Counted from the first letter of the stretch, positions 44,581-53,996 are shown. The stretch is DNA of 64,000 nt from Tepidimonas sp. UBA997 (GCA_002291945.1 DBAZ01000026.1:1-64000); one strand, 5' to 3'. The notes: generated by a model not told the origin, from the letters alone. Numbers and translations are program-made.

Positions 44581-46565
44581 CAAGCCACCACCGCGACAGC
44601 ACCGCCTTCGGTCGGGCCCGCAAAGCCCTTGAATCTGCCCCGCTTCAGGTGTATCAGCAACAAAGAAACGGTGGCCGGCGTGATGCCCGAAATCCGCGCA
44701 GCCTGCCCCAAGGTTTCTGGCCTGTGCTTGCTCAGCTTCTGCCGGGCCTCGATGCTCAACGCCGCCACCTGCATGTAATCCAAGTCCTGTGGCAGCTTCA
44801 GACCCTCAAAGTAAGCCGTGCGTTCCACCTCGTCACGCTGCCGGTCGATGTAGCCCGAATACTTGGCCGCAATTTCGACCTGCTCCAGCACCGGCTCGTA
44901 GAGTTCATCCAGCGTTGCAGGTGCCACCAAAGGGGGGTCGGCTTGGAATTGGCCACCTTCCATCGACATCAAGTCGGTATAAGTCACACCCGGTCGCCGC
45001 AGCAGATCAAACAGCTTGTATTCGCGCTCTATGGCCTTACCCAGCACCCGTTCGGCCTCGGCAGACGAGAGGATGCGCGGGTTCACCCACGTCAACTTGA
45101 GGCGTTCGGTTTCACGTGAAACAGCGTCGCGCTTGCGGTTGAAAGCGTCCCAGCGTTGGTCGTCCACCAGCCCCATGCCACGACCGATTTCGGTCAGGCG
45201 CAGGTCGGCGTTGTCTTCGCGCAATTGCAGCCGGTACTCAGCCCGGCTGGTGAACATGCGGTAAGGCTCGGTCACGCCTTGGGTGGTCAGGTCATCGACC
45301 AGCACGCCCAGGTAGGCTTGGTCGCGCTGCGGACACCACGCCCCTTCGCCCCGCACCTGCAGGGCGGCATTGATGCCCGCAAACAGGCCCTGTGCTGCCG
45401 CCTCCTCGTAACCGGTGGTGCCGTTGATCTGGCCAGCAAAAAACAAGCCCTGTATGGCCTTGGTCTCGAAGCTGCGCTTCAACTCGCGCGGGTCGAAATA
45501 GTCGTACTCGATTGCATAGCCTGGCCGCAGAATGTGCGCGTTCTCCAGGCCGGGTATGCTGCGCACCAGCGCATACTGAACGTCGAACGGCAGACTGGTG
45601 GAAATGCCGTTCGGGTAGATCTCGTGCGTCGTCAGCCCCTCGGGTTCGAGGAAAATCTGGTGACTGTCCTTGTCGGCAAAGCGGTTGATCTTGTCTTCCA
45701 CGCTGGGGCAATAGCGCGGCCCCACTCCTTCGATCTTGCCGGTGAACATGGGGCTGCGGTCGAAACCGGAGCGGATGATCTCGTGCGTTCGTTCGCTGGT
45801 GTGGGTGATCCAGCAAGGCAGTTGGCGGGGGTGCATACCAGTGCGCCCCATGAAGCTGAACACCGGCAGCGGGCGGTCGGCCGTCTCCGAACCCGGCATC
45901 CCGTCGCCCGGCTGCTCGGAGCATCTGGAAAAATCTATGCTGCGGCCATCGAGGCGCGGCGGGGTGCCCGTCTTGAGTCGGCCCTGCGGCAACTTCAACT
46001 CCTTGAGCCGGGCCGACAAACTCAGCGCCGGTGGGTCGCCCGCCCGCCCACCCGCATGGTTTTCCAGGCCGACGTGTATCTTGCCATCCAGAAACGTACC
46101 TGCCGTGAGCACGACCGCCAGTGCCCGGAAACGAATGCCGATCTGCGTCACGGCCCCAACCACCCGATCACCCTCCACCAGCAAGTCATCCACCGCCTGC
46201 TGAAACAGCGTCAGATGGGGCTGGTTTTCCAGCTTGCGCCGGATCGCCGCTTTGTAAAGGATGCGATCCGCTTGGGCACGGGTGGCCCGCACCGCCGGGC
46301 CTTTGGAACGGTTGAGGATGCGGAACTGGATGCCGCCTTCGTCGGTGGCCAGCGCCATCGCCCCTCCCAGCGCATCCACCTCCTTGACCAGATGGCCCTT
46401 GCCGATCCCGCCGATCGAGGGGTTGCAGCTCATCTGCCCTAGCGTTTCGATGTTGTGGGTCAGCAACAAGGTGGCGCAACCCATACGGGCCGCCGCCAGG
46501 GCGGCCTCCGTCCCGGCGTGACCGCCGCCAACCACAATGACATCGAACTGCTGGGGGTACCACAT
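44580..46565 (-). CDS. mnmG: tRNA uridine 5-carboxymethylaminomethyl modification enzyme MnmG (GidA)
   Basis: FAD enzyme of 661 residues that with MnmE modifies U34 of several tRNAs. FAD motif [19 protein letters not shown] at the N-terminus; the conserved [20 protein letters not shown] and [20 protein letters not shown] blocks and a helical C-terminal domain ([17 protein letters not shown]) are present. The ATG at 46565 is the start. The codons for VSRETE carry a near-perfect parS site. The upstream 113 bases to the Crp gene hold no obvious element. Confidence 0.97.
   Translation of the reverse strand: MWYPQQFDVIVVGGGHAGTEAALAAARMGCATLLLTHNIETLGQMSCNPSIGGIGKGHLVKEVDALGGAMALATDEGGIQFRILNRSKGPAVRATRAQADRILYKAAIRRKLENQPHLTLFQQAVDDLLVEGDRVVGAVTQIGIRFRALAVVLTAGTFLDGKIHVGLENHAGGRAGDPPALSLSARLKELKLPQGRLKTGTPPRLDGRSIDFSRCSEQPGDGMPGSETADRPLPVFSFMGRTGMHPRQLPCWITHTSERTHEIIRSGFDRSPMFTGKIEGVGPRYCPSVEDKINRFADKDSHQIFLEPEGLTTHEIYPNGISTSLPFDVQYALVRSIPGLENAHILRPGYAIEYDYFDPRELKRSFETKAIQGLFFAGQINGTTGYEEAAAQGLFAGINAALQVRGEGAWCPQRDQAYLGVLVDDLTTQGVTEPYRMFTSRAEYRLQLREDNADLRLTEIGRGMGLVDDQRWDAFNRKRDAVSRETERLKLTWVNPRILSSAEAERVLGKAIEREYKLFDLLRRPGVTYTDLMSMEGGQFQADPPLVAPATLDELYEPVLEQVEIAAKYSGYIDRQRDEVERTAYFEGLKLPQDLDYMQVAALSIEARQKLSKHRPETLGQAARISGITPATVSLLLIHLKRGRFKGFAGPTEGGAVAVVA
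45108..45123. other. parS: parS site inside mnmG
   Basis: GGTTTCACGTGAAACA matches the parS consensus TGTTTCACGTGAAACA at 15 of 16 positions, including the whole core TTTCACGTGAAA. It is embedded in mnmG codons, 2.1 kb from parA and 1.1 kb from the rsmG site. With parAB adjacent it is very probably a functional ParB-binding site and suggests proximity to the replication origin. Confidence 0.88.
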
Positions 46566-46678
46566 GGCCGTCTTTCTTGCGCAAACACCGCTAAACCCTT
46601 GATTTTACTTGACCCGGCCTGCGACGTGGGTGTTGCGCCCAAGGAAGCCCCCCAGGCTGACCAGCCCCCAGCCCCACA

Positions 46679-47371
46679 ATGCCTACAATGGCACCCATGC
46701 AGCCCGCAACGCTTCACACCCTGCTGACGGCCTACCCAGCGCTGCGTCCCTTGGCCAGCACCCTCGACAAGCTGCCGACGCACCACATACCCAGCCACAC
46801 CGTCTTGTTCCGCGAGCAGGACGATTGCCCGGGCTTCCCCTTGATCGTCGCGGGCGAAGTGCGGGTGGTGCGGGGCAGCAGCCACGGCCGCGAACTGGAG
46901 CTTTATCGCGTCCACACGGGCGACCTCTGCCTGGTGTCTGCGGCCAGTCTGTTTTCTGCCCAGCCTCTGAGTGCCCGCGGCCTGACGGCACAAGACACCG
47001 AACTGCTGCTGCTGCCGCCGCACGCATTCCGCCAAGCCTTGGCCCATGAGCCGTTTCGGGATTTCGTGCTCGGCCTGTTCGCGGAGCGCATGGCCGATCT
47101 GACGGCCCTGATCGAGTCGGTGGCGTTCCAGCGACTCGATCGTCGGCTCGCCAGCGCCCTGCTGGGGCACGGCCCGCAGGTGCAGACCACCCACCAGGCG
47201 CTGGCCGACGAACTGGGCACGGTGCGCGAGATGGTGACGCGCTTGCTGCACCGCTTCGAACGCGAGGGCTGGGTGCGCTTGTCGCGCGAGTGCATCACGA
47301 TCCAGGACAGTGCCGCCTTGCGTGCCTGGGCCGCCGGGGACGTAGAACCTACCCACAACCGTGTGACTTGA
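46679..47371 (+). CDS. Crp/Fnr family transcriptional regulator
   Basis: A 230-residue regulator: cyclic-nucleotide-type beta barrel (~30-130: PSHTVLFREQDDCPGFPLIV, HTGDLCLVSAASLFSAQPLS), dimerisation helix, and C-terminal winged HTH (QALADELGTVREMVTRLLHR). No FNR-type N-terminal cysteine cluster is present, so direct Fe-S oxygen sensing is unlikely; the ligand is unknown. The ATG at 46697 is an alternative start. A CRP-type palindrome overlaps its stop codon just upstream of the DUF2892 gene, which is its probable target. Confidence 0.9.
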   Translation: MPTMAPMQPATLHTLLTAYPALRPLASTLDKLPTHHIPSHTVLFREQDDCPGFPLIVAGEVRVVRGSSHGRELELYRVHTGDLCLVSAASLFSAQPLSARGLTAQDTELLLLPPHAFRQALAHEPFRDFVLGLFAERMADLTALIESVAFQRLDRRLASALLGHGPQVQTTHQALADELGTVREMVTRLLHRFEREGWVRLSRECITIQDSAALRAWAAGDVEPTHNRVT

Positions 47372-47377
47372 GTCACA
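47362..47377. promoter_or_regulatory. CRP/FNR-type binding site upstream of the DUF2892 gene
   Basis: TGTGACTTGAGTCACA is a perfect palindrome matching TGTGA-N6-TCACA. It spans the stop codon of the Crp/Fnr gene. A possible -10 (TAATCA, 47401-47406) would place the site centre about 43 bases before the start site, close to the -41.5 position of class II activation. It is well placed for the adjacent regulator to activate the DUF2892 gene. Confidence 0.7.
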
Positions 47378-47444
47378 GATACCGTCGGGTGATCGCGGTG
47401 TAATCAAAGCTCTTCCCCGTTTTTCACCCAACAAAGGTTTGATC

Positions 47445-47636
47445 ATGAAACAGAACGTCGGCGGTATCGACCGCATCTTGCGCTTGGTGGTGGGCGTTGC
47501 CTTGATCGCGCTGGCCGCGACCGGCACGGTCGGTGCTTGGGGTTACATCGGCGTGCTGCCCTTGTTGACCGGACTCATGGGCTGGTGCCCGCCGTACAGC
47601 CTGTTTGGCTGGAACACCTGCAAAACCCGCTCCTGA
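47445..47636 (+). CDS. DUF2892 (YgaP-like) small inner-membrane protein
   Basis: A 63-residue protein with an N-terminal KQNVGGIDRILRLVVGVALI typical of DUF2892, two transmembrane helices and a short Cys-containing hairpin (GWCPPYSLFGWNTCKT). In YgaP the same domain is fused to a rhodanese; the free-standing form has no defined function. The ATG at 47445 is preceded by AAAGG. Its position next to a Crp/Fnr gene and a CRP-type site suggests redox- or starvation-linked induction. Confidence 0.88.
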   Translation: MKQNVGGIDRILRLVVGVALIALAATGTVGAWGYIGVLPLLTGLMGWCPPYSLFGWNTCKTRS

Positions 47637-47644
47637 CCCTTGAT

Positions 47645-47666
47645 CGCCCTGCCCCCATGCAGGGCG
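47645..47666. other. hairpin after the DUF2892 gene
   Basis: CGCCCTGC (47645-47652) pairs perfectly with GCAGGGCG (47659-47666) across a 6-base loop, 8 bases after the DUF2892 stop. There is no T-tract, so it may stabilise the mRNA 3' end or act as a weak or Rho-assisted terminator before the FMN reductase gene. Confidence 0.5.
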
Positions 47667-47692
47667 TGAAGCTGATCAGCGAGAATCGGGGG

Positions 47693-48295
47693 ATGACCAC
47701 ACCCCCCTCACTTCTGATTTTTGCCGGCAGCGCACGCGTCCAGTCCTGGAATAAGCGTTTGGCGTGGGCCGCTGCCGACGCAGCACGAGCCCAGGGCGTC
47801 GCACCGACGGTCATCGACCTGGCCGATTTTGACATCCCCCTGTACGACGCCGATCTGGAGGCCCGTGGCACCCCGGCTGACGTGTTCCGGCTCAAAGCCG
47901 TGTTTCATGCCCATCCGGCCTGGATCATTTGCTCCCCCGAATACAACGGCAGCTACACGGGACTGCTGAAAAACACGATCGACTGGGTATCCAGCCCGGT
48001 CCAGGGCGACCCAGAATGGTCCAGCGGCCTCAAACCCTTTGAAGGCAAGGTGGTGGGGCTGATGTCCGCCTCTCCCGGCAACCTAGGGGGACTGCGCGGA
48101 CTGAGTCATCTCACGCCCTTGCTCATGAACCTGCAGTGCTGGGTTGCTCCACGCCAGTTTGCTCTGGCGCGACCCGCCGAGGTGTTCGACGCCACGGGCC
48201 GACTCCTGCCCGGCTGCGCACACGACGCCGTGCAAGCGGTCGTGCATCAAACCCTGTGGGCGGCCCGCGCTCTGCAACAGCTACACCCGGTCTAA
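47693..48295 (+). CDS. NADPH-dependent FMN reductase family protein
   Basis: Flavodoxin-fold reductase of 200 residues. The phosphate loop is LLIFAGSARVQSWNKRLA and the flavin-contact segment is ICSPEYNGSYTGLLKNTIDW, both typical of the ArsH/chromate/azo-reductase-like NADPH-FMN reductase family. Likely role: quinone or xenobiotic reduction. The ATG at 47693 has GGGG upstream and is where homology begins. The next 189 bases (48296-48484) show no gene. Confidence 0.9.
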   Translation: MTTPPSLLIFAGSARVQSWNKRLAWAAADAARAQGVAPTVIDLADFDIPLYDADLEARGTPADVFRLKAVFHAHPAWIICSPEYNGSYTGLLKNTIDWVSSPVQGDPEWSSGLKPFEGKVVGLMSASPGNLGGLRGLSHLTPLLMNLQCWVAPRQFALARPAEVFDATGRLLPGCAHDAVQAVVHQTLWAARALQQLHPV

Positions 48296-48484
48296 GCTGC
48301 CTCTCCCGCCGCTTTCCCCCGCCGTCTGTGTGCGCTTTGGAGCCGAGCGCAGCGCTGTGCGCTAACCAAGCCGCGCAAGCCGTGGCGTCGTGGGTTGAGA
48401 ACGAGGGTGCACTCAAACTCAGCCCAGCAGCCCGAAGCGGTCGTCCAGAGCTTCCACAAACACCGCCTGCCCGGTGAGCCCGTA

Positions 48485-49378
48485 TCAATCCGCATAGGCC
48501 GGCGCTGCGCCGGGTGGCCGGGTTTTGAAGCGCCGATGCAACCAGTGGTATTGGCCCGGCATGGATCGGATATACCGCTCCAACTCTTGGTTCATGCGTA
48601 GGGCATCGGCGGCGTCATCGCCTTGCGGGTAGGCGTCCCAGAGCGGGCCGATCTCAACCCGGTACCCGCCAGGGACCATGCGGCAGACCAAGGAGGCCAC
48701 CGGCACGCCAGCCGCAGCGGCCAGCCGCGGCAACGATGTCACGGTCGCGGTCTGGACGCCGAAAAACGACACGAACACCGAGTTTCGGGCACCATGATCC
48801 ATGTCGGGCAGCAGGCACAGGCTCGCGCCTTCTTGCAGGCCCCTGAGCAAGGGCCGAAGCCCTTCGCGGCGCGAAACCAGCCGGGGCCGCCCGAATCGCT
48901 GGCGTCCGGCCTTGACCCAGCGATCCAGCGCCGCCGGCCGCTGCGGCGCATAAAACGTCCACCAGCGCCGCCGGACGTCCAGCGTCAGTTTGGCCCAACC
49001 GGCGTCCATGCCGTAAAAATGCGGCGCAAAAAACAGCAGCGGCCCGTCGTGCTGCAAAACGCCATGCGGGTCGGACACCTGAACACGTTGGCGCACCCGG
49101 TCTGGCGTGCCTTGCCACAACCAGACGCGATCCAGAAAAGACTGTGAAAAGTGCAGAAAGGTCTGCCAGGCCCAGCGCCTGCGCGCACGCGCCGTGGCCT
49201 GCGGAAAGCAAAGGGCGAGGTTGCGCAGCACCACCCGCCGCCGACTCGGTGCCAGCAGCAGCAGCGCCGCCGCCATCACCCAGCCCGCCGCGCGAAACAG
49301 CGGCACCGGCAACCGGGCCAAAGCACGCAGCCACCAGGCCGAGGGGGTGGGGGTGGAGGAGTCGGGATGGACAGTCAT
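48485..49378 (-). CDS. lysophospholipid/lauroyl acyltransferase (LpxL/HtrB-like)
   Basis: Inner-membrane acyltransferase of 297 residues. An N-terminal hydrophobic helix (~18-38) is followed by the HX4D catalytic motif APHFYGMD near residue 119, and conserved LLPDMDHGARNSVFVSFFGV and RMVPGGYRVEIGPLW. LpxL-type enzymes add a secondary acyl chain to lipid A. The ATG at 49378 is selected because upstream codons are atypical. It converges with nothing and ends 189 bases from the FMN reductase gene. Confidence 0.88.
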   Translation of the reverse strand: MTVHPDSSTPTPSAWWLRALARLPVPLFRAAGWVMAAALLLLAPSRRRVVLRNLALCFPQATARARRRWAWQTFLHFSQSFLDRVWLWQGTPDRVRQRVQVSDPHGVLQHDGPLLFFAPHFYGMDAGWAKLTLDVRRRWWTFYAPQRPAALDRWVKAGRQRFGRPRLVSRREGLRPLLRGLQEGASLCLLPDMDHGARNSVFVSFFGVQTATVTSLPRLAAAAGVPVASLVCRMVPGGYRVEIGPLWDAYPQGDDAADALRMNQELERYIRSMPGQYHWLHRRFKTRPPGAAPAYAD

Positions 49379-49450
49379 GAAAGATGCCGGATTATCGCCG
49401 CCGCCGGGCATGCACCCAGACGGCCCGCACAGGGCGGAGTCGGCTAGCGC

Positions 49451-50932
49451 TCACAGCGGCGAGTCGATGCGGATCCAGGTGGTTTTGGTTTCGGTGTATT
49501 TGTCGAAGGCGTGCAGCGATTTGTCTCGCCCCACGCCACTTTGCTTGTAGCCCCCGAAGGGCACGGTGATGTCGTCTTCGTCGTACTGGTTGACATGCAC
49601 CGTACCCGCACGCAGGGCACGCGCCACCCCATGCGCCTTGTTGATGTCGCGCGTCCACACCGCCGCCTGCAAGCCGTAGATGCTCTGGTTGGCCTGCCGC
49701 ACCACGTCGGCCACGTCGGTGAACGACAACACACTCAGCACCGGGCCGAAAATTTCCTCTCGGGCGATGGTCATGTCGTTGCGCACCCCGTCGAAGATGG
49801 TGGGCTGCACGTAGCAGCCGCCCGCCACCGGCTGCACCGCCGCGCCGCCTGCCAGCAACTTGGCACCCTCGGCCTGGCCGGATTCGATATAACGCATCAC
49901 CGTGTTGAGCTGGGTCGTGTCCACCAGAGCGCCCATGACGGTGTTTTTGTCCAGCGGGTTGGCCGGTTGATAGCCCGGCACCAGGGCCAGCGCCTTGTCA
50001 AGGAAAGCGTCCTTGATGGACGCCTCCACGAACAGGCGCGACGGCGCGTTGCAGCTTTCACCCTGGTTGAAAAAGATGCTGCCCACCGCAGCTTCGACGG
50101 CTCGATCCAGATTCGGGCAGTCGGCAAACACGATGTTGGGCGATTTGCCGCCGAGTTCCGTCCAGGCCCGCTTGAGATTGCTCTGCCCCGCCATCACGTG
50201 GATTTGCTTGCCCACCCGCGTGCTGCCGGTGAAGGCGATGCAATCCACGTCCATGTGCAGCGCCAACGGGCTGCCCGCCTCAGGGCCGTAGCCGGGCACC
50301 ACGTTCAACACCCCGGGCGGCACGCCCGCCTGCAGTGCCAGTTCAGCCAAGCGCAGCGCCGTCAAGGGGCTTTTTTCCGACGGCTTGAGCACCACCGAAT
50401 TGCCCACCGCCAGCGCCGGGGCGATCTTCCACGCCGCCATGATCATCGGGTAGTTCCACGGCACGATCACCCCCACCACGCCCACCGGCTCGCGGGTGAT
50501 GAGCGCCAGCGCGGTGTCGGGGGTCGGCGCAATTTGGTCATAGACCTTGTCCAGCGCTTCGCCGTACCAGCGCATGCAGTTGGCCGTGCTGCTCACGTCC
50601 ACGCCTTTGGCGTACTTGACCGGCTTGCCCATGTCCAGCGTTTCGGTCAGGGCCAGCTCATCGCCATGCGCGTGTATGAGCTCGGCAAACTTGATCAGGA
50701 TGCGCTTGCGTTGCGCCGGGGCCTTGCCTGCCCAGCGCCGGTCTGCAAAGGCCGTGCGGGCGGCCTGCACCGCCAGCTCGACGTCGGCTTGGTTACAGCG
50801 TGCCACCTGGGTCAGCACGCGGCCATCCACCGGCGAGATGCAATCAAACACGGCCCCACTGCAGGCACCGACGCGCTGGCCACCGATGAAAGCACGGCCA
50901 TCAAAAGTCGGCCGGGTCAGAGGGTCTGTCAT
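49451..50932 (-). CDS. puuC: aldehyde dehydrogenase, PuuC-like (gamma-glutamyl-aminobutyraldehyde/aminobutyraldehyde)
   Basis: NAD(P)-dependent aldehyde dehydrogenase of 493 residues. Cofactor region PWNYPMIMAAWKIAPALAVG, catalytic Glu in AWTELGGKSPNIVFADC and catalytic Cys in NQGESCNAPSRLFVE are all visible. Being last in an operon with puuA, puuB, puuD and a putrescine-type transaminase, it should oxidise gamma-glutamyl-gamma-aminobutyraldehyde and/or 4-aminobutanal. The start is the ATG at 50932, 57 bases after the potI stop. Confidence 0.92.
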   Translation of the reverse strand: MTDPLTRPTFDGRAFIGGQRVGACSGAVFDCISPVDGRVLTQVARCNQADVELAVQAARTAFADRRWAGKAPAQRKRILIKFAELIHAHGDELALTETLDMGKPVKYAKGVDVSSTANCMRWYGEALDKVYDQIAPTPDTALALITREPVGVVGVIVPWNYPMIMAAWKIAPALAVGNSVVLKPSEKSPLTALRLAELALQAGVPPGVLNVVPGYGPEAGSPLALHMDVDCIAFTGSTRVGKQIHVMAGQSNLKRAWTELGGKSPNIVFADCPNLDRAVEAAVGSIFFNQGESCNAPSRLFVEASIKDAFLDKALALVPGYQPANPLDKNTVMGALVDTTQLNTVMRYIESGQAEGAKLLAGGAAVQPVAGGCYVQPTIFDGVRNDMTIAREEIFGPVLSVLSFTDVADVVRQANQSIYGLQAAVWTRDINKAHGVARALRAGTVHVNQYDEDDITVPFGGYKQSGVGRDKSLHAFDKYTETKTTWIRIDSPL

Positions 50933-50989
50933 GTAGCAAGCTCCATAGCATTGAACCTAGGGTGGTGGTGAACCGTGGTGGCAGCGCCA

Positions 50990-51844
50990 TCAAGTCAGCG
51001 ATTTGAGTTCCTGGCGCTCGGCGGCGGCCACTTCCCGGGCATGTTTGCGCGCCGCATGCGCCACCCACATGGCGTAACTCACCACGATCACCGTCACCGC
51101 GAAAATCAGCAAGGTGGCGGCAGCGTAGATGGTGGGGTTGATGCCGCGCCTGGCAAAACCAAAGATGACTTGCGGCAGGGTATTGACCCCAGGCCCAGAC
51201 AGGAATTCAGCAATCACCACATCGTCGAACGACAAGGTGAACGACAGCAGGAAGGCAGCCAGTATGGCCTGAGAGATGTTGGGCAAGGTGATCAGAAAAA
51301 ACACCTGGTAGGGTTTCGCCCCCAGATCCATCGCCGCTTCTTCGATGCTGCGGTTCATGCTCTGCAAGCGACTCTGGATCACCACCACGGCATAAGCCAT
51401 GCCGAGCAGCGTATGGCCGACGATGATGGTCAGCAGCCCGCGCGACGGCGCACCGAAGAAGTTCTGCGACCCCACAAACAGCAGCAGCAGCGACATGCCG
51501 ATGATCACCTCCGGCATCACCAGCGGCGCACTGACCATGGCGGAAAACAAAGACCGCCCGAAAAACGACCGGTAGCGCACCAGCACATACGCCGCAAACA
51601 CCGCCAGTATGGCCGACAGGACGCCCACGGTGGTCGCCACCTTGAGCGAAGTCCAGAAGCCTTCGATGATCCGGGTGTCGCTCAGCAGCGCCTCGTACCA
51701 GCGCAAGGAAAAGCCGGTGAAGCGTGCGTCCTGGCGCGTGCTGTTGAACGAGAACACGATCATGAACACCAGCGGCAGGTAGAGGAAGGCGAACACGATC
51801 GCCAGCCAGAACTTGCCCAAGTGTCGTTCCAGAAAACGGGTCAC
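50990..51844 (-). CDS. potI: spermidine/putrescine ABC transporter permease (PotI-like)
   Basis: Inner-membrane permease of 284 residues with six helices and the EAA loop EEAAMDLGAKPYQVFFLITL near residue 185. The first helix is WLAIVFAFLYLPLVFMIVFS. Starts with GTG at 51844, which overlaps the potH stop (GTGA). Together with PotH it forms the channel for polyamines; see the PotF entry for specificity. Confidence 0.92.
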   Translation of the reverse strand: MTRFLERHLGKFWLAIVFAFLYLPLVFMIVFSFNSTRQDARFTGFSLRWYEALLSDTRIIEGFWTSLKVATTVGVLSAILAVFAAYVLVRYRSFFGRSLFSAMVSAPLVMPEVIIGMSLLLLFVGSQNFFGAPSRGLLTIIVGHTLLGMAYAVVVIQSRLQSMNRSIEEAAMDLGAKPYQVFFLITLPNISQAILAAFLLSFTLSFDDVVIAEFLSGPGVNTLPQVIFGFARRGINPTIYAAATLLIFAVTVIVVSYAMWVAHAARKHAREVAAAERQELKSLT

Positions 51845-52758
51845 GACCGCCCCCCTTCCTGCTGCTTGCCGCTGTAGTGGTAGTACAGGGTGAGCGGAAT
51901 CACGATCAGCAGAATCATCACCACCGCCAGCGCCGTGGCACGCGGCCAGTTGTTGCCGAGGAACATCTCGTCCCACACCACGAGGCCGATCATCTGGTTC
52001 TCGGGGCCGCCGAGCAGCGCCGGGATGACGAACTCACCCACCGAGGGAATGAACACCAGCAACAGCCCCGCGATGATGCCCGGCATCGACAGCGGCACCG
52101 TGACCAGCCAAAACGCCTTGAACGGCGTGGTGCCGAGGTCGTAGGCCGCTTCCAGCAGGCGGTGGTCCATTTTCACCAGCGTGGCGTACAGCGGCAGCAC
52201 CATGAAGGGCAGATAGACATAGGTCATGCCGACGATCATGGAAATGTCGGTATAGACCATGCGTATCGGTTCGCTGGTCAGCCCGATCCACATGAAGAAC
52301 TGGTTGATCACGCCCCGATCGGTCAGCAGACCGCGCCAGGCATAGACGCGCAGCAGGAAAGCGGTCCAGAACGGCAGCATCACCATCAGCAGCAAAATCG
52401 GGCGCAGCTTTTCCGGCGAGCGGGCGATGAAGTAGGCAAACGGGTAGCCAATCACCAGGCACAGCAGGGCGGTGATGGTGGCGTAATACAGGGAGCGCCC
52501 GTAAGCCTCCACATAAATGGTCTGGAACCAGGGGGCACCCTCGTGGGTGCGAAAGATCGAGAGGTAGTTCTCGTAACGCAGTTGCAGGGTGCCCGCTTGC
52601 GGGTCCCAGAGCGGCAAAAAGGGGTGGATGCTGGCACCCTGATCGACGAAGCTGATGTACAGCAGGATCAGGAAAGGCACGAAGAAAAACAGCAACAGCC
52701 ACAAAAAGGGCACCGCGATGACGAATCTGCGCCCCGAGCCGGGAAATTGGAGAGCCAT
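51841..52758 (-). CDS. potH: spermidine/putrescine ABC transporter permease (PotH-like)
   Basis: Inner-membrane permease of 305 residues with six helices; the first is FVIAVPFLWLLLFFFVPFLI and the EAA loop is LEAAYDLGTTPFKAFWLVTV near residue 205. A large first periplasmic loop (~45-85) is normal for PotH/PotB. The start is the ATG at 52758, 31 bases after the potG stop. Translationally coupled to potI. Confidence 0.92.
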   Translation of the reverse strand: MALQFPGSGRRFVIAVPFLWLLLFFFVPFLILLYISFVDQGASIHPFLPLWDPQAGTLQLRYENYLSIFRTHEGAPWFQTIYVEAYGRSLYYATITALLCLVIGYPFAYFIARSPEKLRPILLLMVMLPFWTAFLLRVYAWRGLLTDRGVINQFFMWIGLTSEPIRMVYTDISMIVGMTYVYLPFMVLPLYATLVKMDHRLLEAAYDLGTTPFKAFWLVTVPLSMPGIIAGLLLVFIPSVGEFVIPALLGGPENQMIGLVVWDEMFLGNNWPRATALAVVMILLIVIPLTLYYHYSGKQQEGGRS

Positions 52759-52789
52759 ACTGCCCCTTTGCGTCGGTTGAGCCGGTCGG

Positions 52790-53905
52790 TCAGTCGCGCA
52801 GCACGACGCCGGAGTTGTTGCGCCACCAGAAGAACACCTCGTCTTCCCAGGTGATGTCAGACAGGTCGTGGCGGTCCGTGTTGGCCTCCGTCACCTTGAT
52901 CTTGCGCCCGTCGAGCGTCTGCACGATGTAGGTGTTGTAGGAGCCGAAATAGGCAATTTCCTTGACGCGCCCCTGGAACAGGTTGTGATCCACGTGGGCG
53001 GGGCGTTGTTTGCTGATGCCGATCTTTTCCGGTCGTATCGCTACCGCCACCGGCATGTCCAGGGCTCCACTGACGCCGTGCCCGACATGGATTTCGCCGA
53101 TGGCCGTGGCCACGGCACAGCGGTCCACCTCGTCCACCGACAGCTTGCCGTCGAACAGGTTGGCGTGGCCGATGAAGTCGGCCACAAACCGGTTGCAGGG
53201 GTATTCGTACACTTCCTCGGGGCTGCCGACCTGCAGCACACGCCCCTTGCTCATGACGGCAATGCGGTTGGCCATGGTCATGGCTTCTTCCTGATCGTGG
53301 GTCACCATGACACAGGTCACCCCGACCTTCTCGATGATGTTGACCAGCTCGAACTGGGTTTGCTCGCGCAGCTTTTTGTCGAGGGCACCCAGCGGCTCGT
53401 CGAGCAGCAGGAGTTTGGGCCGCTTGGCCAGGCTGCGCGCCAGTGCCACCCGCTGCTGCTGCCCGCCAGACAACTGATGCGGCTTGCGCTTGGCGTAAGC
53501 ACCCAACTGCACCAGGTTGAGCATGTCGTCGGTGCGCTGCTGCACCTCGGCCTTGGGCAGGCCTTCGCGCTTCAGACCAAAGGCCACGTTCTCCCAGATG
53601 CTCAGATGCGGGAACAGGGCGTAGCTCTGGAACATCATGTTCACCGGCCGCACATAAGGCGGCATGCCCACCACGTCCTGCCCGCCGAGCAGGATGCGAC
53701 CGGACGACGGGGTCTCAAAACCGGCCAGCATACGCAACAGAGTGGACTTGCCACAACCCGAGCTGCCCAGCAGCGCGAAAATCTCGCCCTTGCGGATGGA
53801 CAGGGACACTTCATCGACCGCCGCCACGTCGTCAAAGTGCTTGACGAGGTTTTCGGTCACCAGATAGCCTTCGCCTTGGGAGGCCGACGCTGCAGACTGT
53901 GCCAT
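52790..53905 (-). CDS. potG: polyamine ABC transporter ATP-binding protein (PotG-like)
   Basis: ATPase of 371 residues. Walker A LLGSSGCGKSTLLRML (~residue 50), signature LSGGQQQRVALARSL (~145), Walker B KLLLLDEPLGALD and the H-loop VMVTHDQEEA are intact; a TOBE domain spans ~285-365. The ATG at 53905 is preferred over a TTG 24 bases upstream because GGAGGGAG lies just before it. A terminator-like hairpin separates it from potF. Confidence 0.94.
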   Translation of the reverse strand: MAQSAASASQGEGYLVTENLVKHFDDVAAVDEVSLSIRKGEIFALLGSSGCGKSTLLRMLAGFETPSSGRILLGGQDVVGMPPYVRPVNMMFQSYALFPHLSIWENVAFGLKREGLPKAEVQQRTDDMLNLVQLGAYAKRKPHQLSGGQQQRVALARSLAKRPKLLLLDEPLGALDKKLREQTQFELVNIIEKVGVTCVMVTHDQEEAMTMANRIAVMSKGRVLQVGSPEEVYEYPCNRFVADFIGHANLFDGKLSVDEVDRCAVATAIGEIHVGHGVSGALDMPVAVAIRPEKIGISKQRPAHVDHNLFQGRVKEIAYFGSYNTYIVQTLDGRKIKVTEANTDRHDLSDITWEDEVFFWWRNNSGVVLRD

Positions 53906-53944
53906 AGAGGCTCCCTCCGCCTGACTCAAAGAAAAGCAGACCCA

Positions 53945-53973
53945 GAAAAAAGGGGCTGGCTACACCAGCCCCT
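53945..53973 (-). terminator. intra-operon terminator between potF and potG
   Basis: On the minus strand AGGGGCTGG pairs with CCAGCCCCT (arms 53951-53959 and 53965-53973, 5-base loop) and is followed by TTTTTTC (53945-53951). It lies 24 bases after the potF stop and before the potG ribosome binding site. Partial termination would give more binding protein than ATPase/permease, a common device in ABC operons. Confidence 0.85.
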
Positions 53974-53996
53974 CCGACGACCGCCGAGGCAGACGA

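Noticed and set aside
46566..46678. Search for a promoter or riboswitch between mnmG and the Crp gene
   Set aside because: No convincing -35/-10 pair, hairpin or conserved element was found in these 113 bases.
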